NCBI GenBank assembly: GCA_023388935.1
Contig: JAEWFG010000011.1
Location: 1-29,987, forward strand
DNA length: 29,987 bases
DNA from: Pseudomonadota bacterium
Lineage (GTDB): Bacteria > Pseudomonadota > Alphaproteobacteria > Rhizobiales > Xanthobacteraceae
Direction of reading: 5' to 3'
The position numbers were made by a program, and so were the translations under genes. The notes under the pieces are model-generated. The model was not told the DNA's origin, made no database searches, and worked only from the letters and a program-made list of their open reading frames with translations. Positions 7,599 to 15,261 of the stretch are shown one piece after another (position 1 is the first letter of the stretch; each line of letters begins with the position of its first letter).

Positions 7599-7612
7599 TT
7601 GCGCCGACGCAA
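7599..7612. promoter_or_regulatory. Symmetric FixK/NnrR-type box in the norE/small-ORF divergent region
   Basis: TTGCG-CCGA-CGCAA is a perfect 5-bp inverted repeat that fits both TTG-N8-CAA and the FixK2-type pattern TTG(A/C)-N6-(T/G)CAA. Its centre is about 102 bases upstream of the norE ATG and about 74 bases upstream of the small plus-strand ORF at 7680. With a centre at -41.5, leaders would be about 60 bases (norE) or about 33 bases (small ORF), so it could serve either or both. Confidence 0.65.
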
Positions 7613-7679
7613 CGTCCGGCCGGCCGCATCGCGGTACGGACCACCTCGACCGCGGATCCACGGAGCGGCGAGCAATGAC

Positions 7680-7835
7680 ATGAGCGAAGCACAACTAGGG
7701 CTGATGACCGCGACACCCATCATCATCGTGTTCGCCATCGCGCTGAGGCGAATGGGAGTATTGTCGACGGTGGCAACCGTATCGGCGGCGAGCCTCTCCG
7801 TCGCGATCGCAACGGTGCTGTTCACGACGCAGTAA
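7680..7835 (+). CDS. Hypothetical 51-aa membrane peptide divergent from norE
   Basis: A short ORF encoding a very hydrophobic 51-residue peptide: one helix around residues 8-21 (LMTATPIIIVFAIA), a short basic loop (LRRMG), and a second helix around 27-48. Codon use is ordinary for this genome and the stop is TAA. A GGAG at 7662-7665 is rather far (14 bases) from the ATG. It is the only small ORF in the gap between norE and the kinase, and has an FNR-type box at a good promoter distance. The opposite strand is also open here, but that product is not membrane-like and lacks a better start. I do not recognise a family. Real-gene status is uncertain. Confidence 0.4.
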   Translation: MSEAQLGLMTATPIIIVFAIALRRMGVLSTVATVSAASLSVAIATVLFTTQ

Positions 7836-7861
7836 TCCGGACACCGCGGGTGAGGATGCGA

Positions 7862-9118
7862 TCAGCTATCGCTGGATCGCCGATCGGGCGCCATTCTTGG
7901 CAGGATGAGCTGAAGCCTCGTGCCTGCGCCAGGCTTGCTCTCCAGTCGGAGCTGTCCGCCCAATCGATCGACGACGATGCTGTGGACGATATGCAGACCG
8001 AGGCCGCTCGCGCCGTCATGCCGGCGCGTGGTGAAGAATGGGTCGAAGGCCCGCCGCTCCACGTCGGGTGCCATGCCGCAGCCGTCGTCGGCAAACAGCA
8101 GCTCCACGTGCCCATGGTCGACAGCACGGAGCGAGACGTTGATATTCCCGGTCTCGCCGCCGGAGAACGCATGCGTCATCGAATTGACAGCAAGATTGGT
8201 GAGCACCTGACCGAAAGGCCCGGGGTAGCTGTCCATGGCAAGATCAGGTTCGCTGCGGAGACTGAGCGCGATGTCGCGCGTTCGCAACTGCCGTTCGAAC
8301 TGCGAGAGAACCTGGCCCGTCAGCTCGCCTGCGTCAAAGCTACGCCGATGTGACTCGGTCTGATCGGCCGCCACCTGCTTGAAGGACTGGACCCGTTCGG
8401 CGGCGCGGTCGAGATTCGTGACCAGCTGCGCCGAAGCATCGCTAACCAGCTCCAGAAATCCCATCAATGTCGAACGCTTGAGATTGCCCCGCGAGACCTC
8501 CCCGGCGAACAACTCGGCCTTGCGCTGGAGCGTCGAGGCGACCGTCAAGCTGCTGCCGAGCGGCGTGTTGATCTCGTGCGCGACACCGGCAACCATGCGC
8601 CCGAGCGCAGCCAGCTTTTCCACCTCGATCAAAGTACCCTGGATATCACGCAAATGGCGAAGCGCGGTCTCGGCGGCATCCCTGGCACTGCGGATCTCCC
8701 GCTCGGCGCGCTTGCGTTCCGTGATCTCCTCCGCCGCCACGTTGACCGCGAAAATTTCACCATCCGGCATTTGCAGCGGATGCCAATAGGTGACCCAGGA
8801 GCGCTCCTCGAGCTGATCGGCGCGTTGTCCCGCCACCTCGATGCCGATCACGGGTTCGCCCGTCGCGACGATAGAGCGCACAATTTGCTCGACGGAATCC
8901 GCCAGGGCAGGCACGCAGTCCCTGACTGTACGCCCGAGATGGCCCTCGACGGATATGCCGCAGATTTCGGTCAGACGCTGGTTGATCAGCAGGTATCGGC
9001 AGTCCGGCGACAGACAGGCCAGCCCGATCGGGGCGGTATCGTAGATCAGTTGCAACGCCGGCAATGTCGAAACCAGCATCACCTCCGAAGCCGGCGATGA
9101 CCTCACTGTACTCGTCAC
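7862..9118 (-). CDS. PAS-domain sensor histidine kinase (orphan)
   Basis: A 418-aa soluble histidine kinase with no transmembrane helix. A PAS domain occupies about 20-135 (ending in the VAAEEITERKRAE linker) and a short coiled region about 135-170. The dimerisation domain has HEINTPLG with phospho-acceptor His181, and the HATPase domain has an N box (NLAVNSMTHAF, about 308-318), G1 DDGCGMA, F box FDPFFTTRR and G2 GLGLHIV. All catalytic motifs are intact. The start is GTG at 9118, preceded by GGGGAG at good spacing. No response regulator is adjacent. A perfect FNR/FixK box lies 61 bases upstream, so expression likely rises under low oxygen. The PAS ligand is unknown; no FixL-type haem-binding signature is evident. 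The neighbouring nor cluster suggests a link to microoxic or denitrifying growth. Confidence 0.9.
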   Translation of the reverse strand: MTSTVRSSPASEVMLVSTLPALQLIYDTAPIGLACLSPDCRYLLINQRLTEICGISVEGHLGRTVRDCVPALADSVEQIVRSIVATGEPVIGIEVAGQRADQLEERSWVTYWHPLQMPDGEIFAVNVAAEEITERKRAEREIRSARDAAETALRHLRDIQGTLIEVEKLAALGRMVAGVAHEINTPLGSSLTVASTLQRKAELFAGEVSRGNLKRSTLMGFLELVSDASAQLVTNLDRAAERVQSFKQVAADQTESHRRSFDAGELTGQVLSQFERQLRTRDIALSLRSEPDLAMDSYPGPFGQVLTNLAVNSMTHAFSGGETGNINVSLRAVDHGHVELLFADDGCGMAPDVERRAFDPFFTTRRHDGASGLGLHIVHSIVVDRLGGQLRLESKPGAGTRLQLILPRMAPDRRSSDS

Positions 9119-9178
9119 TCAAGCTCCCCGTGATCCCTTGCGCCAACTGCATGAAATTGCAACGGGATTGGCTGCCGG

Positions 9179-9192
9179 TTGATCTAGATCAA
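9179..9192. promoter_or_regulatory. Perfect FNR/FixK box upstream of the histidine kinase
   Basis: TTGAT-CTAG-ATCAA is an exact match to the classical FNR/Anr/FixK consensus and a complete palindrome. Its centre is about 67 bases upstream of the kinase GTG; at -41.5 it would give a leader of about 26 bases. The other neighbour, the sugar operon ending at 9323, points away from it, so the kinase is the only plausible target. The rest of the 204-base gap holds no strong hairpin. Confidence 0.8.
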
Positions 9193-9322
9193 CAATACAT
9201 GTCGGTTCGATGGCGTCTCAGGCCGAGACACAGTCCAAGTGCGAAGACAGGAGGCGTAGATCGGAAGATTTTTTGGGGAACCGGCACGGCGCCGACGCGC
9301 CTTTACCCCTACGAGAACCCCC

Positions 9323-10513
9323 TCACCGTCGCTGGTTATACACGTCGATGCAGACGGCCCCGAGGAGCACCAGGCCCTTGATGACCTGCTGGTAGTCGAT
9401 GCCGATACCGAGGATGGACATGCCGTTGTTCATCACGCCCATGATCATGGCGCCGACCACGGCCCCGCCGACGCGCCCGACGCCGCCATAGGCTGAGGCG
9501 CCGCCGATGAAGCAGGCGGCGATGACGTCGAGCTCGAAGCCCAAACCTGCCTTGGGCGTCGCCGTGTTGAGGCGCGCGGCGAAGACGAGGCCGGCGAGCG
9601 CAGCCAGCACGCCCATGTTGACGAAGGTGAGGAAGGTCAGCCGCTCGGTCTTGATGCCGGACAGTTTCGCTGCTTTCGCATTGCCGCCCACGGCATAGAT
9701 CTGTCGGCCGAGCACGGTGCGGCGGGTAACGAAGCCATAGAGTGCGATCAAGGCGCTCATGATCACCAGCACGTTCGGCAGGCCCCGATAGGTCGCAATC
9801 AGATAGGTGAAGTAAAGCACCGCGCAGGCGAGCACGATGCTCTTGCCGAGGAAGAATGCGAAAGGCTCGACCTCGATGCCGTGCGACTGCTCGCGCGTGC
9901 GGCTCTTGGCGCTGGCGTAGACCAGGCCGAGCGCGAGAACGGCACCGATCAGCATGGACGTCGGATGCAGCGTTCCGGCCTCGGGCAGCAGCTCCGGAAT
10001 GAAGCCCGACGACAACTTCTGGAATGTCGGCGGGAACGGGCCAAGCGACTGGCCCTGCAACACCGCGAGCGCAAGGCCCTTGAACACGAGCATACCGGCC
10101 AGCGTCACGATGAAGGACGGAATCTTGAAATAGGCAACCCAATAGCCCTGCGCTGCGCCAATCGCCGCGCCCACCAGGAGACAGGCGATGAAAGCAAGCG
10201 TGTAGTCGACCTTGTACGTCACCATCAGCAACGCAGCCACGGCACCGACGAAGCCCGCGACCGAGCCGACCGAAAGATCGATGTGTCCAGTCACGATCAC
10301 CAGCAGCATGCCCAGCGCCATGATGACGATATAGCTGTTCTGCAGCACCAGATTGGTGAGGTTGAGCGGCTGGAGCAGCGTGCCACCGGTCATGACCTGG
10401 AAGAACAACATGATCGCGATCAGCGACAGCAGCATGCCGTAGTTGCGCAGATTGTTCTTGATGAAGCTGCCGTGCCGGCGCTCCTCGGGCAGCGAAACCG
10501 TCTTGTCGGTCAT
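9323..10513 (-). CDS. gguB: GguB/MmsB-type sugar ABC transporter permease
   Basis: A 396-aa inner-membrane permease of the CUT2 (ribose/xylose/galactose) class. The signature GHIDLSVGSVAGF lies near residue 75, followed by about ten hydrophobic segments and the late conserved GGASAYGGVGRVGGAVVGAMIMG region. It is longer than a typical 320-aa RbsC-like permease because of an extra central loop (about 165-225), as in XylH/MmsB/GguB. It overlaps gguA by 4 bases (ATGA), indicating translational coupling. With gguA and chvE it forms a complete multiple-sugar importer. It is the last gene of the sugar operon. Confidence 0.9.
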   Translation of the reverse strand: MTDKTVSLPEERRHGSFIKNNLRNYGMLLSLIAIMLFFQVMTGGTLLQPLNLTNLVLQNSYIVIMALGMLLVIVTGHIDLSVGSVAGFVGAVAALLMVTYKVDYTLAFIACLLVGAAIGAAQGYWVAYFKIPSFIVTLAGMLVFKGLALAVLQGQSLGPFPPTFQKLSSGFIPELLPEAGTLHPTSMLIGAVLALGLVYASAKSRTREQSHGIEVEPFAFFLGKSIVLACAVLYFTYLIATYRGLPNVLVIMSALIALYGFVTRRTVLGRQIYAVGGNAKAAKLSGIKTERLTFLTFVNMGVLAALAGLVFAARLNTATPKAGLGFELDVIAACFIGGASAYGGVGRVGGAVVGAMIMGVMNNGMSILGIGIDYQQVIKGLVLLGAVCIDVYNQRR

Positions 10514-12087
10514 GGCTGCAATCCTCCCATCTCCGCGGCCTCGGGCGCGCCGCTCCCAAAGTTTCTATCGTTGCGCATGATGGCGCGCATGATCTTCTCC
10601 TGTGTCGCTTCCGCGCCCGGGAACTCGCCGACGAAGGCGCCGTCGTTCATGACACAGATGCGGTCGCAGATGCCGAGCAGTTCGGGCATCTCCGAGGAGA
10701 TCACCACCACGCCGCGGCCGGCCTCCGCAAGCTCGTTAATGATACAGTAAATCTCGTATTTGGCACCGACATCGATGCCCCGCGTCGGCTCGTCCAGGAT
10801 CAGTACCTTGGGGTCGGTCATCAGCCATTTCGACAGCACCACCTTTTGCTGGTTGCCGCCCGAGAGCTGGCCGGTCTCCTGGTAGACGTCGGAGCAGCGG
10901 ATGCGCATCCGGTTGCGATAGTCGCTGGCCACCTTCAGCTCAGCGATGTCGTCGATCACTCGCCCCGGTGCGACCTGGTCGAGGCTCGCCAGCGTGATGT
11001 TCTTGCGGACGTCGTCGGCAAGGATCAGCCCGAGCTGCTTGCGGTCCTCGGTGACATAGGCAAGGCCGGCATCGATCGCGGCTGCGACACTCGGCAATAC
11101 GATCTCATGGCCCTCGAGCCGGATCCGGCCGCTGATATTGGTGCCCCAGGAACGGCCGAACAGGCTCATGGCGAACTCGGTACGGCCGGCGCCCATCAGG
11201 CCGGCAATGCCCACGACCTCGCCGCGCTTCACGCCAAAATTGACGTTCTTGATCACCTGCCGCTCGGGATGGATCGGATGATAGACCGACCAGTTCGCGA
11301 CCTCGAGCACGGGATCGCCGATGTTCGCGCTACGCTCGGGAAAACGATGGGCGAGATCGCGATTGACCATGCTGCGGATGATGCGGTCTTCCTGGATCGG
11401 CTCGGCATGGCAATCGATACTATCGACGGTACGGCCGTCGCGCAGCACCGTGATGTGGTCGGCAACGCGCGCCACCTCGTTCAGCTTGTGCGAGATCAGG
11501 ATCGAGCCTATGCCCTGCTCGCGGAACGCCATGAGGCGTTCGAGCAGCGCCGCGCTGTCGGCCTCGTTCAGGCTCGCGGTCGGCTCGTCGAGGATCAACA
11601 TCCGCACCCGCTTGGAGAGCGCCTTGGCGATCTCGACCAGTTGCTGCTTGCCGACGCCGAGATCGGTGATCAGCGTATCCGGCGATTCCATCAGGCCGAC
11701 CTGCGCGAGGAGCTCCCGCGTGCGCCGATAGACCTTGTCACGGTCGATCACACCGAGTTTTGATGGTGGATGCGACAGGAAGATGTTTTCCGCGATCGAC
11801 ATCAGCGGGATCAGCGCCAGCTCCTGGTGGATGATGATGATGCCGAGTGCTTCGGAATCGTTGATGTCGCGGAAGCGCCGCTCCTCGCCCTCGAAGACGA
11901 TCGTGCCTTCGTAGCTGCCATGCGGATAGACCCCGCTGAGCACCTTCATCAGCGTGGACTTGCCGGCGCCGTTCTCGCCGACGAGAGCGTGGATCTGCCC
12001 GGCCTCGACCGAGAAATTGACGTCGCGCAGCGCCTGTACGCCTGCAAAGCTCTTGCTGACGTTGCGCATCTCCAGCATTGCGGTCAT
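10510..12087 (-). CDS. gguA: GguA/MmsA-type sugar ABC transporter ATPase
   Basis: A 525-aa double ATPase energising the ChvE-GguB importer. The N-terminal domain has Walker A GENGAGKST (37-45), Walker B MLILDEPTAS and an unusual signature LGVGKQQ in place of LSGGQ. The C-terminal domain has a degenerate Walker A (GLMGAGRTE), a canonical LSGGNQQK and LILDEPTRGIDV. This asymmetric pattern is normal for CUT2 ATPases. It starts at ATG 12087, 71 bases after the chvE stop codon, a gap that holds a strong hairpin, and overlaps gguB by 4 bases. Length is typical of the family. Confidence 0.92.
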   Translation of the reverse strand: MTAMLEMRNVSKSFAGVQALRDVNFSVEAGQIHALVGENGAGKSTLMKVLSGVYPHGSYEGTIVFEGEERRFRDINDSEALGIIIIHQELALIPLMSIAENIFLSHPPSKLGVIDRDKVYRRTRELLAQVGLMESPDTLITDLGVGKQQLVEIAKALSKRVRMLILDEPTASLNEADSAALLERLMAFREQGIGSILISHKLNEVARVADHITVLRDGRTVDSIDCHAEPIQEDRIIRSMVNRDLAHRFPERSANIGDPVLEVANWSVYHPIHPERQVIKNVNFGVKRGEVVGIAGLMGAGRTEFAMSLFGRSWGTNISGRIRLEGHEIVLPSVAAAIDAGLAYVTEDRKQLGLILADDVRKNITLASLDQVAPGRVIDDIAELKVASDYRNRMRIRCSDVYQETGQLSGGNQQKVVLSKWLMTDPKVLILDEPTRGIDVGAKYEIYCIINELAEAGRGVVVISSEMPELLGICDRICVMNDGAFVGEFPGAEATQEKIMRAIMRNDRNFGSGAPEAAEMGGLQP

Positions 12088-12115
12088 GGCGTCATGTCCT
12101 ACTCTGACAAAGTGT

Positions 12116-12146
12116 GGTCCGGCAGGCGCCGCCCGCCTGCCGGACC
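12116..12146 (-). terminator. 13-bp hairpin between chvE and gguA
   Basis: Bases 12116-12128 (GGTCCGGCAGGCG) pair perfectly with 12134-12146 around a 5-base loop. In the transcript it lies 12 bases past the chvE stop codon and is followed by ACACTTTG, not a clean U-tract. It is best read as a partial terminator or mRNA-stabilising hairpin that lets the binding protein be made in excess over the ATPase and permease, as known for other binding-protein transporters. Confidence 0.65.
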
Positions 12147-12158
12147 GGTCGCCTCACC

Positions 12159-13232
12159 TCACTGGAATTGCGACTTCTTGTAGTAGCCGCTGTCGACCAG
12201 GACCTTCTCCCAATTGTCCTTGTAGACCACGACCGGCTTGAGCAAATAGGACGGCACGATCTTGACGCCGTTCTCATAGGTCTTGGTGTCGTTGACCGTG
12301 ACCTGCTTGCCGGCGAGCGCCGCGTCGACCATGTCGGCGGTTACCTTGGCGAGGTCGCGGGTGTCCTTGAAGATGGTCGAATACTGATCGCCGCGCAGCA
12401 TCGCCTTGATCGAGGGCACCTCGGCATCCTGGCCCGAGATGATCGGCATCGGCTGGTCGGCGCTGCCATAGCCGACCCCCTTCAGCGACGAGATGATGCC
12501 GATCGACAGGCCGTCATAGGGCGACAGCACGGCATTGACCTTCTTGTTGCCATAGTAGGCGCTGAGCAGATTGTCCATGCGGGCCTGGGCGGTGGCGCCG
12601 TCCCAGCGCAAGGTCGCGACCTTGTCCATGCCCATCTGGCCCGAGGCGACGACGAGCTTGCCGCTGTCGATGTAGGGCTTCAGCACGCTCATCGCGCCGT
12701 TGTAGAAGAAGTAGGCGTTGTTGTCGTCGGGCGAGCCGCCGAACAGCTCGATGTTGAAGGGACCCTTGCCCTCCTTCAGGCCGAGCCCCTTCTCGATCGA
12801 CTGCGCCTGGAGCACGCCGACCTGGAAATTGTCGAAGGTCGCGTAATAGTCGACGTTCGGCGTGCCGCGGATCAGGCGGTCGTAGGCGATCACGGTGATG
12901 CCCTTGGCCTTGGCCTGCTTGAGCACGTCGGAGAGCGTGGTGCCGTCGATCGCAGCAATCACCAGCGCCTTCGCGCCCTTTGTCACCATGTTCTCGACCT
13001 GCGAGAGCTGGTTCGGAATGTCGTCTTCGGCATATTGCAGGTCGGTGTTGTAGCCGCGCTCCTTCAGAACCTTGACCATGTTGTTGCCGTCGTCGATCCA
13101 GCGCGCCGAGGATTTGGTCGGCATGGCAATGCCTACGGTCGGCTTGTCCTGCGCGGACGCAGTTACGCCTGCGGCCATCGTCGCAGCGCCGGCCAGCGCC
13201 AACGCGAGGAAGGTCGTCGTCAGTTTCAGCAT
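12159..13232 (-). CDS. chvE: ChvE-like periplasmic multiple-sugar-binding protein
   Basis: A 357-aa periplasmic binding protein. A signal peptide (about 1-27, cleavage near ASA|Q) precedes a mature domain that starts KPTVGIAMPTKSS and closely resembles ChvE/MmsE, which bind D-galactose, L-arabinose, D-glucose and related aldoses. A GGGAG ribosome site lies just upstream of the ATG at 13232. It is followed by gguA and gguB to complete the importer and preceded, 72 bases upstream, by the lactonase gene. In Agrobacterium ChvE also signals sugars to VirA; no virA/virG is present here, so only transport is supported. Confidence 0.92.
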   Translation of the reverse strand: MLKLTTTFLALALAGAATMAAGVTASAQDKPTVGIAMPTKSSARWIDDGNNMVKVLKERGYNTDLQYAEDDIPNQLSQVENMVTKGAKALVIAAIDGTTLSDVLKQAKAKGITVIAYDRLIRGTPNVDYYATFDNFQVGVLQAQSIEKGLGLKEGKGPFNIELFGGSPDDNNAYFFYNGAMSVLKPYIDSGKLVVASGQMGMDKVATLRWDGATAQARMDNLLSAYYGNKKVNAVLSPYDGLSIGIISSLKGVGYGSADQPMPIISGQDAEVPSIKAMLRGDQYSTIFKDTRDLAKVTADMVDAALAGKQVTVNDTKTYENGVKIVPSYLLKPVVVYKDNWEKVLVDSGYYKKSQFQ

Positions 13233-13304
13233 GTTTCACTCCCTTTGGGTTCAGACTCTTTCTTCGTTGCGTCGAGAAGGTAGTCGTAGGCTGCTTCGGA
13301 TCTC

Positions 13305-14186
13305 CTATGCGAGCTTGACGTCAGGCTCCGCGCGACCGCGCGCAGATGCCTCCAACAGAAAAGTGCGACCGGCTTGCGGATCGGCGGCGCGCGCAGCTTC
13401 GTCCATGTCCTGCCATGCCGAGGTGACGAGGAGACGCGACAGATCAGGGCCGACGAAAGCGGGGCAGCTCGCCTGCTTTGCCGGAACGCTCAATGAGCGC
13501 AGGCGCTCGCCCTGCGGGCTGTAGACGTCGACACGGCCCGCGCCCCAGCACGCGTTCCAGATTTGCCCGTCGGCGTCGCACACTGAGCCGTCGAGACCGC
13601 CGACGCCGGTGTGACGCAGCAGCACCTCCGGCTCGCCGCGCGGCAACCCGGTCGCGGGATTGAGCGGCACCGCGTAGAGCACCGCGCGCGCGGTGTCGGC
13701 GAAATAGCCAATAGCGCCGTCCGGCGAGAAGCAGATCGAGTTTGGAATGCTGATGCGAGGGAACAGCATCGAGATCTTGCCGCGATGGAACGCGTAGATC
13801 GCGCCTGCCCCCGGCTCGGCGTTGCGTCCCATGGTGCCGATCCAGAACGTGCCCGATTGATGCACGCGGGCATCGTTCGAGCGGGTCGTGGGATTGTCGG
13901 CTTCGAGCGGACTGAGCAACGTCATCGCGCCATCAGCGAGCGTCCGGACGTAGAGACCGTCTTCGGCGACGATCAACTGGCGTTCGGCATCGATGCGCCC
14001 GAGCGCGCTCGCCATCCGGCCGAGAGCGTGGATCCGGATCGCGCCGCTGCCGAGATCCGCTTGGAACAGCCGTCCCTCGCGGATGTCGAACCACCAGGCG
14101 GTGTCGGTGGTCACGTCATAGGTCGGGCCTTCACCGAGATGGCAAGGCTCCGGTGAGAGAACGGATGTCAGCACCTGTTCCATCAT
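13305..14186 (-). CDS. SMP-30/gluconolactonase-family sugar lactonase
   Basis: A 293-aa six-bladed beta-propeller lactonase that hydrolyses the aldonolactone made by the adjacent dehydrogenase to the open aldonic acid. Metal-ligand positions of the SMP-30 family are present: Glu19 in LGEGPTYD, Asn148 in IPNSICFSPDG and Asp198 in GGLDGS, with Asn103 in RSNDARV in the substrate pocket. No signal peptide is seen, so it is cytosolic. Its first 4 bases overlap the end of the aldose epimerase gene. Position in the operon points to a galactono- or arabinonolactone. Two consecutive ATG codons begin the gene. Confidence 0.9.
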   Translation of the reverse strand: MMEQVLTSVLSPEPCHLGEGPTYDVTTDTAWWFDIREGRLFQADLGSGAIRIHALGRMASALGRIDAERQLIVAEDGLYVRTLADGAMTLLSPLEADNPTTRSNDARVHQSGTFWIGTMGRNAEPGAGAIYAFHRGKISMLFPRISIPNSICFSPDGAIGYFADTARAVLYAVPLNPATGLPRGEPEVLLRHTGVGGLDGSVCDADGQIWNACWGAGRVDVYSPQGERLRSLSVPAKQASCPAFVGPDLSRLLVTSAWQDMDEAARAADPQAGRTFLLEASARGRAEPDVKLA

Positions 14187-15259
14187 GGCGAGCTCACCGC
14201 AAAGCGATAGACCGTGTGATGACGATAAACCTCACCGGGCGCAAGGCGCGGGCTCGGAAAATCCGGCCGGTTCGGCGAGTTCGGCCAGATGTGCGGCTCC
14301 AGGCAAATGGCGTCCGACTGGCGATACAGCTTGCCTCCTTTCCCCGAAATCGTGCCGTCGAGATAGTTGCCGGAATAGACCTGAAGACCCGGCTGATCGG
14401 TGAAGAGCTCCATGATGCGCCCGGAGCGCGGCGCTTCCAGCCGCGCCGCGAGGGCAAGCTTGCCGTCACGGACGAGGCAATAGGTGTGGTCGTAGCCCTT
14501 GCCGTTGCGCAATTGCTGATCGTTCTCGCGGATGCGCGCGCCAACGGCCTGGGCGTTGCGGAAATCGAACGGCGTACCGGCCACCGCGCGCGGCGGCTCC
14601 GGCAGCGGGATCGCGGTCGGATCGATCGCGAGGAAATATTCGGCGGCGACCATCAAGCGGTGGTCGAGAATGGGCGTGCCTGACGTTGCGCCTTCCAGAT
14701 TGAAGAAGCTATGATTGGTCAGGTTAACGATGGTCGGCCGGTCAGTCCGCGCCTCCATGGTGAGCGACAGCTCGGTCGGGCCGGTGACGCGATACGTCAG
14801 GCGCACATCGAGCCGGCCGGGATAATTCTCTTCGCCGTGCGGACTGACATAGGTCAGCGTCACGGCGGGCTCGGCGCTATCATCGATGCTGGCAATCTCC
14901 CAGAGCTTGCGGTCGAATCCGTCCAGCCCGCCGTGCAGCGCATTCGGGCCATTGTTGACGGGAAGCTGTACCGTCTCGCCGTCGAGCAAAAACTGTCCCT
15001 TGGCGATGCGGTTGGCGTAGCGGCCGACCGTGGCGCCAAAGAACTTTCGCTCGGCGAGATAGCCGGCGAACGCGTCATGGCCGAGCACAACATCGTCGCA
15101 GCCTCCCTTCGCATCCGGTGCGATCAATGCTTGCAGTACCGCGCCATGGGTGATGATGCGCGCCTCGAAGCCACCCTCCCCACGCATCACGATGCGCTCG
15201 ACGTTGCGGCCATCCGGCAGCGTTCCGAAGACGTCTTTTTCTATATTTGAGCCGGCCAT
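14183..15259 (-). CDS. Aldose 1-epimerase (mutarotase), GalM family
   Basis: A 358-aa enzyme interconverting alpha and beta anomers of aldoses such as galactose. Catalytic residues are recognisable: His109 (NALHGGLDGFD), His183 (LTNHSFFNL) and the base Glu321 (CLEPHIWPNSPN). The GRYANRI segment near 79-85 is also typical. It is two bases downstream of the dehydrogenase gene and overlaps the lactonase gene by 4 bases, which fits a role in supplying the correct anomer to the dehydrogenase. No export signal is apparent. Confidence 0.93.
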   Translation of the reverse strand: MAGSNIEKDVFGTLPDGRNVERIVMRGEGGFEARIITHGAVLQALIAPDAKGGCDDVVLGHDAFAGYLAERKFFGATVGRYANRIAKGQFLLDGETVQLPVNNGPNALHGGLDGFDRKLWEIASIDDSAEPAVTLTYVSPHGEENYPGRLDVRLTYRVTGPTELSLTMEARTDRPTIVNLTNHSFFNLEGATSGTPILDHRLMVAAEYFLAIDPTAIPLPEPPRAVAGTPFDFRNAQAVGARIRENDQQLRNGKGYDHTYCLVRDGKLALAARLEAPRSGRIMELFTDQPGLQVYSGNYLDGTISGKGGKLYRQSDAICLEPHIWPNSPNRPDFPSPRLAPGEVYRHHTVYRFAVSSP

Positions 15260-15261
15260 GT

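Noticed and set aside
7541..7825. 94-codon minus-strand frame between norE and the kinase gene
   Set aside because: It overlaps the norE promoter boxes, has an arginine-rich, low-information product and no ribosome site; the shorter plus-strand membrane ORF is the better candidate.
7862..9118. Calling the PAS kinase FixL
   Set aside because: Despite the FNR/FixK box, there is no recognisable haem-binding FixL PAS signature and no adjacent fixJ-type regulator.
9288..9301. Hairpin GGCGC-CGAC-GCGCC as terminator of the sugar operon
   Set aside because: The stem is only 5 bp and the minus-strand transcript has A residues, not U, after it.
12159..13232. ChvE as part of a virulence signalling system
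   Set aside because: No virA, virG or other vir genes are present; the gene is embedded in a sugar transport operon.
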